This document shows positions 1 through 5,793 of a stretch of 12,223 bases of DNA, in pieces. Position numbers and translations under genes: made by a program. The notes beneath the pieces were generated by a model. That model did not search any database and was not told the origin of the DNA. It saw nothing but the letters and a program-made list of their open reading frames with translations. How positions within the stretch are numbered: the first letter of the stretch is position 1; each line of letters opens with the position of its first letter. Origin of the DNA: an uncultured Mucispirillum sp. (GTDB taxonomy: Bacteria > Chrysiogenota > Deferribacteres > Deferribacterales > Mucispirillaceae); the NCBI GenBank assembly GCA_937890655.1, contig CALADT010000043.1, positions 1-12,223 on the forward strand, written 5' to 3'.

Positions 1-551
1 ATTTTACCAACGGCTTGAACTGCATCAGTATGAACAATAGCACCTTTTTTGCTGGCTAGTGCTGCTATTTCTTTAATAGGCTCTATTGTGCCAATTTCGT
101 TATTTGCAAGCATAACACTTACCAAAATAGTGTCATCTCTTAATGCGTTTTTATAAAATTCCATATCTATAACGCCCTGCTTATCCACAGGTAGATATGT
201 TACTTCAAACCCTTCTTCCTGCTCTAAAAACCTAAAAGTTTCAAGAACTGCTTTATGTTCTATACATGATGTTATTAAATGTTTTCCTTTATGTTTGAAA
301 GCTCTTGCTGTTGAAATAATAGCAAGATTATCAGATTCTGAACCACTTGCTGTAAAAATAATTTCTTCTGGGTCTGCATTTATTAGTTTTGCTACTGATT
401 TTCTAGCCTTTTCTTCATAAGGACGAACTTCTCTGCCTATGGAGTGTATGCTTGATACATTACCATAAAAATCACTAAAAAAAGGAACCATAGCCTCTAC
501 CACTAAAGGGTCAACCCTTGTTGTTGCACTGTTATCAAAATAAATAGCCAT
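1..551 (-). CDS. iscS: Cysteine desulfurase, NifS/IscS family (N-terminal 183 codons; C-terminus beyond the left edge)
   Basis: PLP-dependent enzyme that removes sulfur from L-cysteine as an enzyme-bound persulfide and supplies it for Fe-S cluster assembly in the cytoplasm. The start reads MAIYFDNSATT, the usual opening of the family. Further landmarks are GNVSSIHSIGR (about 30-40), ASGSESDNLAI (about 68-78), the PLP-stacking His in CIEHKAVLE (H99), LANNEIGTIEP, and HTDAVQAVGK with the conserved Asp and Gln that contact PLP. The PLP lysine, the catalytic Cys loop and the rest of a protein usually near 390 residues lie outside the window, so NifS and IscS subtypes cannot be separated. The ATG at 551 has a GGGAG-type ribosome site just upstream. 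It is the third gene after cysE and the Rrf2 regulator, 25 bp behind the latter, and is probably co-transcribed. A scaffold gene (iscU/nifU) may follow to the left. Confidence 0.95.
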   Translation of the reverse strand, partial: MAIYFDNSATTRVDPLVVEAMVPFFSDFYGNVSSIHSIGREVRPYEEKARKSVAKLINADPEEIIFTASGSESDNLAIISTARAFKHKGKHLITSCIEHKAVLETFRFLEQEEGFEVTYLPVDKQGVIDMEFYKNALRDDTILVSVMLANNEIGTIEPIKEIAALASKKGAIVHTDAVQAVGK

Positions 552-576
552 AATCTTCTCCCACTTATACAACCTG

Positions 577-999
577 CTATACAGTAAAATGTGCCTGTGA
601 TTTAGACATCATATCTGCGATTGTAATTTTTTCCAAATAATCATCACAAGTTTTTTCAAGCCCAAGCCAAAGCCAGTTTACAGCACAAGATGTAAAATTT
701 TTACAATCGTTAACTGCCCCACAGTCCTCTGTTTTTAATGGGCCGTCCATTGTGTTGACAATTTCTTTTAAATTTATTTTATGCGGTGGCCTTGCAAGCA
801 TATAACCACCACCTACACCCCTTGAACCGGTAATAATATTTACCTGTTTTAGTTTAGTAAATATTTGTTCAAGATATTTTTTTGAAATATCTTCAAATTC
901 TAATATTTTTAATATACTAATAGGTTGTTTATCGCCCCCTAACATACAAAGGGCATAAATAGCTCTTATTGCGTATCTACTTTTAGTTGTTATTTTCAT
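577..999 (-). CDS. iscR: Rrf2-family transcriptional regulator, IscR-like, with a three-cysteine cluster motif
   Basis: Winged-helix DNA-binding regulator expected to bind a [2Fe-2S] cluster and control Fe-S or cysteine genes according to cluster status. Visible are the N-terminal MKITTKSRYAIRAIYAL helix, the recognition region ISKKYLEQIFTKLKQ, the wing SRGVGGGYMLARPP, and the ligand region C93-x5-C99-x5-C105 (numbered from the ATG at 999). In E. coli IscR the fourth ligand is a His three residues after the last Cys; here that position is Asn108, so cluster coordination must differ. The reading frame opens 9 bases earlier at a GTG (1008), but that codon lies inside AAGGTGG, the ribosome site for the ATG at 999, so I take 999 as the start; the protein is then 140 residues, a normal length. 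It sits between cysE (10 bp upstream) and the desulfurase, a typical autoregulated position. Confidence 0.93.
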   Translation of the reverse strand: MKITTKSRYAIRAIYALCMLGGDKQPISILKILEFEDISKKYLEQIFTKLKQVNIITGSRGVGGGYMLARPPHKINLKEIVNTMDGPLKTEDCGAVNDCKNFTSCAVNWLWLGLEKTCDDYLEKITIADMMSKSQAHFTV

Positions 1000-1009
1000 A
1001 AAATCCACC

Positions 1010-1648
1010 TTAATTTTTTTTAATAGATTTTAGCTCTTTCTCAATCTCCACTACTCTATCAATTATACAATTAAAGGCATTAGCAACAGGGTCTGGTAAC
1101 ATGGTATGGTCAAACATATCATTCCTATTATCAGAGCCGGTTATCCTACCTGGCACACCAACAACAGTTGCATCATCAGGCACTTCATGTAAAACAACAG
1201 AGTTAGCACCTATCCTTACTCTATGCCCTACACTAAACGGGCCTAATACTTTTGCACCTGCCCCAATAACCACATTATTACCAATAGTAGGGTGACGTTT
1301 TTCTTTTTTTAAAGAAACGCCCCCTAAAGTTACACCATGGTATATTGTAACATCATCACCTACTTCAGCTGTTTCTCCAATAACAACCCCCATACCGTGA
1401 TCAATAAAAAAACGTCTTCCAATTTTAGCAGCAGGGTGGATCTCAACCCCTGTAATAAACCGAGCAATCATGGAATTAAACCTTGCTATAAAATGTAAAT
1501 GGTGGTGCCATAACCAGTGGGACACCCTATGCATAACAATAGCATGGTAGCCTGAATAACAGAAAAAAACTTCTAAATAATTCCTTGCAGCAGGGTCTTT
1601 ATCCATAACTGTTTGAATATCTTCTTTTAATGTTCTAAAAAACGCCAT
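1010..1648 (-). CDS. cysE: Serine O-acetyltransferase
   Basis: Transfers acetyl from acetyl-CoA to L-serine, giving O-acetylserine, the direct precursor of cysteine. The 212-residue protein is the short form, lacking part of the N-terminal helical extension of the 273-residue E. coli enzyme. The left-handed beta-helix hexapeptide repeats run from about residue 68 to 170, with VEIHPAAKIGRRFFIDHG holding the catalytic Asp-His pair (D83, H84), the GVVIGETAEVGDDVTIYHG segment, and RHP (H119) of the active site. The extreme C-terminus is ...SIKKN rather than the terminal Ile that docks into cysteine synthase in E. coli, so a classic cysteine synthase complex is doubtful. No good Shine-Dalgarno precedes the ATG, which is unusual beside its neighbours. 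It is first in the cysE-iscR-desulfurase unit, and its stop codon abuts the ribosome site of iscR, suggesting translational coupling. Confidence 0.96.
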   Translation of the reverse strand: MAFFRTLKEDIQTVMDKDPAARNYLEVFFCYSGYHAIVMHRVSHWLWHHHLHFIARFNSMIARFITGVEIHPAAKIGRRFFIDHGMGVVIGETAEVGDDVTIYHGVTLGGVSLKKEKRHPTIGNNVVIGAGAKVLGPFSVGHRVRIGANSVVLHEVPDDATVVGVPGRITGSDNRNDMFDHTMLPDPVANAFNCIIDRVVEIEKELKSIKKN

Positions 1649-1681
1649 AAAATATACCGTTAAAGTAGACTTTTATCTCTT

Positions 1682-1711
1682 AAAAACAGGGTATATAAAA
1701 ATATACCCTGT
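1682..1711 (-). terminator. Terminator-like hairpin in the cysE leader (terminator or attenuator)
   Basis: A perfect 11-bp stem, ACAGGGTATAT paired with ATATACCCTGT, closes a 4-base loop (pairs 1686-1711 to 1696-1701). On the minus strand a run of five T follows, then A-rich sequence; no T run follows on the plus strand, so it acts leftward. It lies about 90 bp past the ferredoxin stop and 34 bp before cysE. It could simply end the ferredoxin transcript. It is, however, downstream of a good promoter at 1767-1795, so transcripts from that promoter must read through it to reach cysE, as with an attenuator. The short T run makes it a moderate terminator. Confidence 0.65.
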
Positions 1712-1733
1712 GTATTTGCACAATTAAAATCCC

Positions 1734-1748
1734 TTACGAACTGCACAT
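1734..1748 (-). other. Possible four-codon leader ORF, Met-Cys-Ser-Ser-stop
   Basis: Between the putative cysE promoter and the hairpin lies ATG TGC AGT TCG TAA. It encodes Cys and two Ser, the product pathway and the substrate of CysE. No convincing ribosome site precedes it, and one short ORF in a 110-base leader is easily due to chance. It is recorded because leader peptides with regulatory codons are an established form of attenuation and the codons match the downstream enzyme. Confidence is low. Confidence 0.15.
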
Positions 1749-1766
1749 GTTCTTGGATTTATAAAT

Positions 1767-1795
1767 ATAATAACCGTTATGTTTATAACAGTCAA
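1767..1795 (-). promoter_or_regulatory. Promoter for cysE-iscR-desulfurase with overlapping repeat elements
   Basis: On the minus strand TTGACT (1795-1790), a 17-base spacer and TATTAT (1772-1767) form a near-consensus sigma-70-type promoter starting 8 bp after the ferredoxin stop. The spacer and -10 carry three alternating half-sites, GTTAT (1789-1785), ATAAC (1780-1776) and GTTAT (1774-1770), which form two overlapping inverted repeats. GACTGTTATA also matches the left half of the E. coli IscR type 1 consensus, but the right half does not. A repressor bound here would cover the core promoter. The encoded Rrf2 protein is the obvious candidate, by inference only. Confidence 0.6.
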
Positions 1796-1803
1796 TAACT
1801 AAA

Positions 1804-1980
1804 TTAGTCCTCTGGTGAAATAGCTTCCACAGGGCATTCAGCAGCACAAGCACCACAATCAATACAGATATCTGCATCGATGAACGCTTTATCGTTTTTT
1901 TCGCTTATAGCAGATACAGGGCAAACTTCCATACAAGAAGTGCAAAAAGTACAAGTATCTTGATCAACAACGTGAGCCAT
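1804..1980 (-). CDS. 2[4Fe-4S] ferredoxin, clostridial type
   Basis: Small cytoplasmic electron carrier of 58 residues with two low-potential [4Fe-4S] clusters. Both cluster motifs are intact: C10-x2-C13-x2-C16-x3-C20-Pro and C39-x2-C42-x2-C45-x3-C49-Pro. The second reads CIDCGACAAECP. The length and the near twofold internal repeat are those of clostridial ferredoxins, with no C-terminal extension. The ATG at 1980 follows GGAGG with a 7-base gap, a strong ribosome site. It lies upstream of cysE on the same strand, but the promoter and hairpin between them suggest a separate transcript. Likely partners are pyruvate:ferredoxin-type oxidoreductases or hydrogenases elsewhere in the genome. Its place beside Fe-S assembly genes may be functional or incidental. 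Confidence 0.95.
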   Translation of the reverse strand: MAHVVDQDTCTFCTSCMEVCPVSAISEKNDKAFIDADICIDCGACAAECPVEAISPED

Positions 1981-2010
1981 TTTAATCCTCCATTAAAATA
2001 GTATATGATA

Positions 2011-2038
2011 TATGTAACCTAATAGAGAATTTTGTCAA
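2011..2038 (-). promoter_or_regulatory. Probable ferredoxin promoter
   Basis: On the minus strand a perfect -35 TTGACA (2038-2033) is followed 16 bases later by TACATA (2016-2011), a poor -10 within a TATATCATATAC tract that offers alternatives a few bases on. The strong ribosome site and ATG at 1980 follow closely. The -35 is convincing; the exact -10 is not. Confidence 0.45.
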
Positions 2039-2097
2039 GTAAAATATAACACATAACCCATATTTATTCTATTTTTTTAATATAATATAAAGATGAT

Positions 2098-2124
2098 AAA
2101 AAAAGCCCTGTAAAAACAGGGCTT
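2098..2124 (-). terminator. Rho-independent terminator after the 612-residue lipoprotein gene
   Basis: The stem AAGCCCTGT / ACAGGGCTT (2103-2111 with 2116-2124) is a perfect 9 bp around a 4-base loop. On the minus strand it runs straight into T-rich sequence (2104-2098). It begins 5 bp after the stop codon at 2129, so it clearly serves that gene. On the plus strand no long T run follows. Confidence 0.88.
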
Positions 2125-2128
2125 GTGG

Positions 2129-3967
2129 TTAGTTAAAATTTTCTTCTTTTAACTCTGTTGGTTTAGGATTTATACCTAAGACTTGATTATATGGAGCTTG
2201 ACTAATATCGTTATAATCTAATTGTTCCACCTTGCTGCTTATTTTTTTTGCTACAAGTTGTGTATCTGGGTCTACAACCATATCATAACCCTTTGGTTTA
2301 ATATTTTTACCATATAATTTTGTTGTGTTTAATATAAATAAACTATTATTTTCTTTGTATTGTTTTAATTCAAATGTAGATGTTAACCATTTACCGTTTG
2401 ATATAAGATTTCTACCAACAATACCTTTAACAGGGCTTCCTGTATTCATAGGATTTGATGGTTCTGTGATATTATAAATTGAAACTTGATATTGGTCATC
2501 AGACGCATTAGTTCTTATACCATCATTACTCATTACAATTTTTGTTTTTACTGTTACCCTGCCATCACTTTCTACTTTTATAGTCATTCTACCTTTAAAT
2601 TCATTATTATTAAGTATAATATTTGGAACTAATCCATCACCAGAACAACCATCTTGCTTAAATAATGTTGCAAATTCTTGGCAATTATTAGTAACAGGAA
2701 CATTAGTTTGGGTTGCAACTATTGCACATATTGGATCCCAACCACAATTATTTTTAACTGCTTTTCCTGGTTTTGTTCCAAAAAAAGTAACTTCATATGT
2801 TCCTTGAGCTGAAGAAATAAATGATTGGTTAGAGCTAAAATCAACTAGACCTAATACATCTAATTCATATGTAGCAGTTAAGGTCTTACCATTTGTTGTT
2901 AATGCTGTTGCTTTTATTACAGCGACACCATTTTTTTTACCTTGCACTTCGCCTGTATCACTATTAAGAGTAACTATATCGTTACCACTTTCTATATTAT
3001 ATTTTAAAGATTTTAGAACATCTTTAATTACATCATAATTATCAACAATAATTGTTTGTTTTTGATTTTGTTCTAACTTATAACTTGTTTGTGGGAATAT
3101 TATTTCAGTAAGTTCATCAACAACTTGTATATTAAAAGTTTTTTGATGATTTTTAACAGTTTTTACTGTAAGAACACATGTTTCTGTCACATTTTTAATA
3201 CTTATGCTGCCTTTACCATTAACGGCAGTAACTTCACCACTTTGACCTTTATCTGTTTGCCAACTAACTTTTGTATCAGTAGTTGTAATTGGTTGTAAAG
3301 AAAAATCAACCCTAACTGTTGAACCTTTAAAGAATTTTTTATCTGTTGGTGTATCAATAATAATATCTGTAACAGGTATTTCTTCTGGAGTAACAGGTTT
3401 ATCATCAAGCCCTGTTCCTATTGCTAAATCTTTTGTTTTATCAAGTAATATCACTAATGTATCATTATTTGTAATAATGCCTTCTTTTACTAATTCAGGA
3501 TAGCTATCGCCTTTCATAGTAAACTCTAAAGTGTATTTTCCTGTTACCTTTGCACCTAAGTTTGTAAATGTTTTATTAAAAAATTCTTCTCCTAAAGTTT
3601 CGCCTGCCAAAGATACTTCTCTTTTCATATCTAAAAGTTTATTGTCAATATTAAGACGCATTAAAACTTCTACTTTCTGTTGATTTAATTTGGAAGTATC
3701 TACATTTACTCTAAACTCACTACCCTCTGCAACTGCTTTTTCCTGCCCGTTAATACTTTCATGAGTAACATCGTATATACCTAATAATGCCATAGGGTTT
3801 TTTGGAAACTCATTAACAGGAGTAACATTTGGTTTACTAGGATTATCTGGTGTTACTTCAGTCCCCCCCCCATTTTCAGTAGGAACATCTGAACTACATG
3901 CAGAAATAAAAAATACAGAAAATACTGTAACTATTAAAAATAGATAAAACGGTTTAAGTCTAAACAT
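2129..3967 (-). CDS. Exported lipoprotein with bacterial Ig-like (BIG2-like) domains
   Basis: The function is not recognised. The 612-residue protein begins with a lipoprotein signal: basic N-terminus, hydrophobic stretch LFLIVTVFSVFF, and lipobox ISAC with the lipidated Cys at 24. A short Gly/Thr/Pro/Asn-rich linker follows (25-60). Residues about 197-282 and 284-373 look like two Ig-like beta domains; the second has the BIG2 pattern of TSYKLEQNQKQTIIV, then VTLNSDTGEVQGKKNGVAVIKATA. The C-terminal part (about 375-612) is beta-rich and has four Cys (408, 414, 429, 441) that could form two disulfides. The expected location is a cell-envelope or surface anchor. The gene is monocistronic, with ribosome site GAGGTGA before the ATG, a promoter at 4002-4030 and a terminator right after the stop. 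Codons 33-35 are an uninterrupted G9 run, a likely slippage site. An adhesin or surface-structure role is inference from the domains. Confidence 0.85.
   Translation of the reverse strand: MFRLKPFYLFLIVTVFSVFFISACSSDVPTENGGGTEVTPDNPSKPNVTPVNEFPKNPMALLGIYDVTHESINGQEKAVAEGSEFRVNVDTSKLNQQKVEVLMRLNIDNKLLDMKREVSLAGETLGEEFFNKTFTNLGAKVTGKYTLEFTMKGDSYPELVKEGIITNNDTLVILLDKTKDLAIGTGLDDKPVTPEEIPVTDIIIDTPTDKKFFKGSTVRVDFSLQPITTTDTKVSWQTDKGQSGEVTAVNGKGSISIKNVTETCVLTVKTVKNHQKTFNIQVVDELTEIIFPQTSYKLEQNQKQTIIVDNYDVIKDVLKSLKYNIESGNDIVTLNSDTGEVQGKKNGVAVIKATALTTNGKTLTATYELDVLGLVDFSSNQSFISSAQGTYEVTFFGTKPGKAVKNNCGWDPICAIVATQTNVPVTNNCQEFATLFKQDGCSGDGLVPNIILNNNEFKGRMTIKVESDGRVTVKTKIVMSNDGIRTNASDDQYQVSIYNITEPSNPMNTGSPVKGIVGRNLISNGKWLTSTFELKQYKENNSLFILNTTKLYGKNIKPKGYDMVVDPDTQLVAKKISSKVEQLDYNDISQAPYNQVLGINPKPTELKEENFN
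3863..3871 (-). repeat. G9 homopolymer inside the lipoprotein gene: putative phase-variation tract
   Basis: Nine consecutive G on the coding strand encode Gly33-35, nine codons after the lipidated Cys. In this copy the frame is open. With eight G the frame reads GGA CTG AAG TAA and stops; with ten it reads GAC TGA and stops. Long G runs are rare in DNA this AT-rich, and such runs near the 5' end of surface-protein genes are known slipped-strand switches in Campylobacter and Helicobacter. Confidence 0.7.
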
Positions 3968-4001
3968 TTTTTCACCTCACTATTTTTTTTAGACTGTATA
4001 A

Positions 4002-4030
4002 TATATATACTTATTAATAGATTAATGCAA
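4002..4030 (-). promoter_or_regulatory. Probable promoter of the 612-residue lipoprotein gene
   Basis: On the minus strand TTGCAT (4030-4025), a 17-base spacer and TATATA (4007-4002) are followed by a 35-base leader with an A-rich run and GAGGTGA before the ATG. The surrounding TA-rich tract also offers TATTAT, so the exact -10 is uncertain. Confidence 0.45.
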
Positions 4031-4080
4031 GAAAATTATTTTATTATGATATTTCTATAATAAGGAGTTTATATATTTCT

Positions 4081-4701
4081 TTATTCCTGTTGAGAGCAGG
4101 CATTATTATAACCATATTTACAAGCAAGGTTCATAAAGTTGTTATATAAATCTTTATCTTCTTTAATAGTGTCATACCCTTTGCTATAAAGAAAACCTAG
4201 TGAATAGCACCCTGCTCCAAACTGTAATTTACATGATTTATCAAAATAAGATACTGCCTTATTTGTATCATGAGCTACCCCATAACCATATAAATAAAGT
4301 GCACCAGCATAAAGGCATGATTCTGCGTTACCACTATTACATTCTTTTATTAAAATTTTATTTGATTTTCTGTAATATGCACCTGATTGATATATATCTT
4401 GTGGGATAGATACATTATCAGAATAGATTTTTCCAAGCATATAACATGCTCTACCGTTACCTATATCACAGGATTTTATATAATACCTAGCTGCCTGCAC
4501 ATGGTCTATTTGATGAGAAAGCCCCATATAGTATATATTTGCCACCATATAACATGCTTCGCCGTTTTTATCTTTACAGCCTTTGCCGGCTAAAACAAGC
4601 GCTTTTGTATAATCTTTATTTTTATATGCTTTATCCCCATAATCTTCATTATTATTCATACATGATGACGCAAGTATTGTAATAAATAATACCTTTTTCA
4701 T
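4081..4701 (-). CDS. Sel1-like repeat protein with paired cysteines (Hcp-like), probable lipoprotein
   Basis: The 206-residue protein belongs to the Sel1-like repeat (SLR) superfamily and resembles the Helicobacter cysteine-rich Hcp proteins. These are exported alpha/alpha repeat solenoids in which each repeat is clamped by a disulfide. Five C-x7-C pairs are visible: C42/C50, C78/C86, C121/C129, C157/C165 and C194/C202. Each lies next to an SLR core such as ACYMLGKIYSDN or GCYSLGFLYSKGY. The N-terminus MKKVLFITILASSC is a short hydrophobic signal ending in Cys14. The lipobox has Ala instead of Leu at -3, so lipidation is likely but not certain. The ribosome site AGGTGG precedes the ATG. It is 12 bp behind a longer paralogue, so the pair are co-transcribed. 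SLR solenoids usually bind proteins or peptides; the ligand is unknown. No strong terminator follows, only an AT-only hairpin at 4041-4063. Confidence 0.88.
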   Translation of the reverse strand: MKKVLFITILASSCMNNNEDYGDKAYKNKDYTKALVLAGKGCKDKNGEACYMVANIYYMGLSHQIDHVQAARYYIKSCDIGNGRACYMLGKIYSDNVSIPQDIYQSGAYYRKSNKILIKECNSGNAESCLYAGALYLYGYGVAHDTNKAVSYFDKSCKLQFGAGCYSLGFLYSKGYDTIKEDKDLYNNFMNLACKYGYNNACSQQE

Positions 4702-4713
4702 ATACCACCTAAC

Positions 4714-5697
4714 CTACTTACTATTACAAGCAGCAGAAAAACCTAAACTACATGATTTATTATAATAACTTTTTGAATAACTGCTGTTTACTGCCACCCC
4801 AAAACCTGTGTAATACATATCGGCTAAAACCTTGCAACCATAAGGGTTATTAAACTCACAAGAATATCTCATATAATCAAAACTTTTTTCTGCATCAATT
4901 TTTGAAAGCCTTGAATACTGCCTATACATTTCCCCTAAATATACACATAAGTTAGAGGCACCACTTTTACACATTTTATCACTTCTATATATAATATCTT
5001 TCACATCTAATTTATTTTTACTTTTATCTCTGTTATACATATCTATTACTCTTATACAGCCTTCTGGGTTATGTAAAGAACATGCTTTTTCATAGAATTC
5101 AAATGATTTATCTTTATTTTGCTCCTTATAAAAATAATGGTTAGCTAATTCTAAACAACCTTTACTGTTACCTAAATCACATGATTTTGTTAGATACTCC
5201 ACTGCTTTTTCATAAGGGTCTGTAAGGTAATTGTTTAAATAACTTATACCTAACCCACGGCAATCTTCACTTTTATTATCGTTACAGCCTGTTAAAAATA
5301 TATCAAATGCTTTATTATAGAGTTCATCACGTTTTTTATCGCTTTGCACTGTTCCTTTACCTGTATTATACATATCACCTAAATATAAACATGAAAACCC
5401 GTTGTTATCCACACAGCCTTTATTATAATACTGCACTGCTTTTGTATCACTTTGAGATAAATATCGCCCTTCTTCATACAGCCTGCCTAATAAATTACAT
5501 TCATCACTATTTTGATTATCGCAATTTTCTTTTGCAAGGTGTAATGCAACTTTAATATTACCATTATCATAAGCTATATTTCCACTTTTATGATAAAGCT
5601 CTGGTATAAATAAATAAGCATCTGGCCCCTTTAATCTGGCACAGCTTATTACAAAAATTAAAAAAATTGTTAAAAAAAGTAATTTTTTGCTTTTCAT
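4714..5697 (-). CDS. Sel1-like repeat lipoprotein with eight C-x7-C pairs (Hcp-like)
   Basis: The 327-residue exported solenoid is the longer paralogue of the next gene. The signal peptide LLFLTIFLIF leads to lipobox VISC with Cys19 lipidated. Eight cysteine pairs all have exactly seven intervening residues: C59/67, C95/103, C138/146, C173/181, C206/214, C243/251, C280/288 and C316/324. Apart from the lipidated Cys19 there is no unpaired Cys. Typical repeat text includes CDLGNSKGCLELANHYFY and GCKVLADMYYTGFGVAV. Such spacing is the mark of the Hcp subclass, where each pair forms a helix-bridging disulfide, so folding needs a periplasmic oxidase. The ribosome site is modest (GCAGG). The gene is first in a two-gene operon, reading away from the plus-strand operon at 5794. 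Hcp proteins of Helicobacter were reported to bind penicillin or to act on host cells; neither can be assumed here. Confidence 0.92.
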   Translation of the reverse strand: MKSKKLLFLTIFLIFVISCARLKGPDAYLFIPELYHKSGNIAYDNGNIKVALHLAKENCDNQNSDECNLLGRLYEEGRYLSQSDTKAVQYYNKGCVDNNGFSCLYLGDMYNTGKGTVQSDKKRDELYNKAFDIFLTGCNDNKSEDCRGLGISYLNNYLTDPYEKAVEYLTKSCDLGNSKGCLELANHYFYKEQNKDKSFEFYEKACSLHNPEGCIRVIDMYNRDKSKNKLDVKDIIYRSDKMCKSGASNLCVYLGEMYRQYSRLSKIDAEKSFDYMRYSCEFNNPYGCKVLADMYYTGFGVAVNSSYSKSYYNKSCSLGFSAACNSK

Positions 5698-5732
5698 ATT
5701 GCCTGCTTTAGTTTAAATATATATATAAGTGT

Positions 5733-5754
5733 ATTATAAAAGATAAAATTTATC
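5733..5754. promoter_or_regulatory. Divergent promoter region between the Sel1-repeat and hydrogenase-protease operons
   Basis: The 96-bp divergent gap holds a perfect TATAAT on the minus strand (5738-5733), suited to the Sel1-repeat operon, though no good -35 lies 17 bases upstream. Next to it is the perfect inverted repeat GATAAA-A-TTTATC (5742-5754), a possible operator or simply AT-rich chance. A plus-strand promoter for the operon at 5794 must lie in the same gap, but I see no clear consensus pair. Confidence 0.35.
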
Positions 5755-5793
5755 AATTAGAAAGATTATTTTATACAAATTTTAGAGGGTATT

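Noticed and set aside
1000..1008. Alternative GTG start giving the Rrf2 protein three extra residues
   Set aside because: The GTG is part of AAGGTGG, the ribosome site for the ATG at 999, and family members begin at MKI.
1101..1295. Plus-strand open frame opposite cysE
   Set aside because: It lies wholly within cysE, whose motifs are unambiguous, and has no ribosome site or recognisable protein features.
1649..1766. T-box or SAM riboswitch upstream of cysE
   Set aside because: No conserved T-box sequence and no SAM-box core was found; the leader of about 110 bases is short for either.
2239..2246. A8 runs in the lipoprotein gene (also 2931-2938) as further slippage sites
   Set aside because: A/T runs of eight are common in DNA of this composition and sit deep in the gene; they are not notable beside the G9 tract.
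4041..4063. Hairpin TTATTAT...ATAATAA after the Sel1-repeat operon as a terminator
   Set aside because: The stem is only A-T pairs without a following T run on the minus strand, so it is too weak to call.
4714..5697. Annotating the Hcp-like protein as a beta-lactamase
   Set aside because: That label derives from reported penicillin binding of Helicobacter Hcp proteins; no catalytic motif of any beta-lactamase class is visible.
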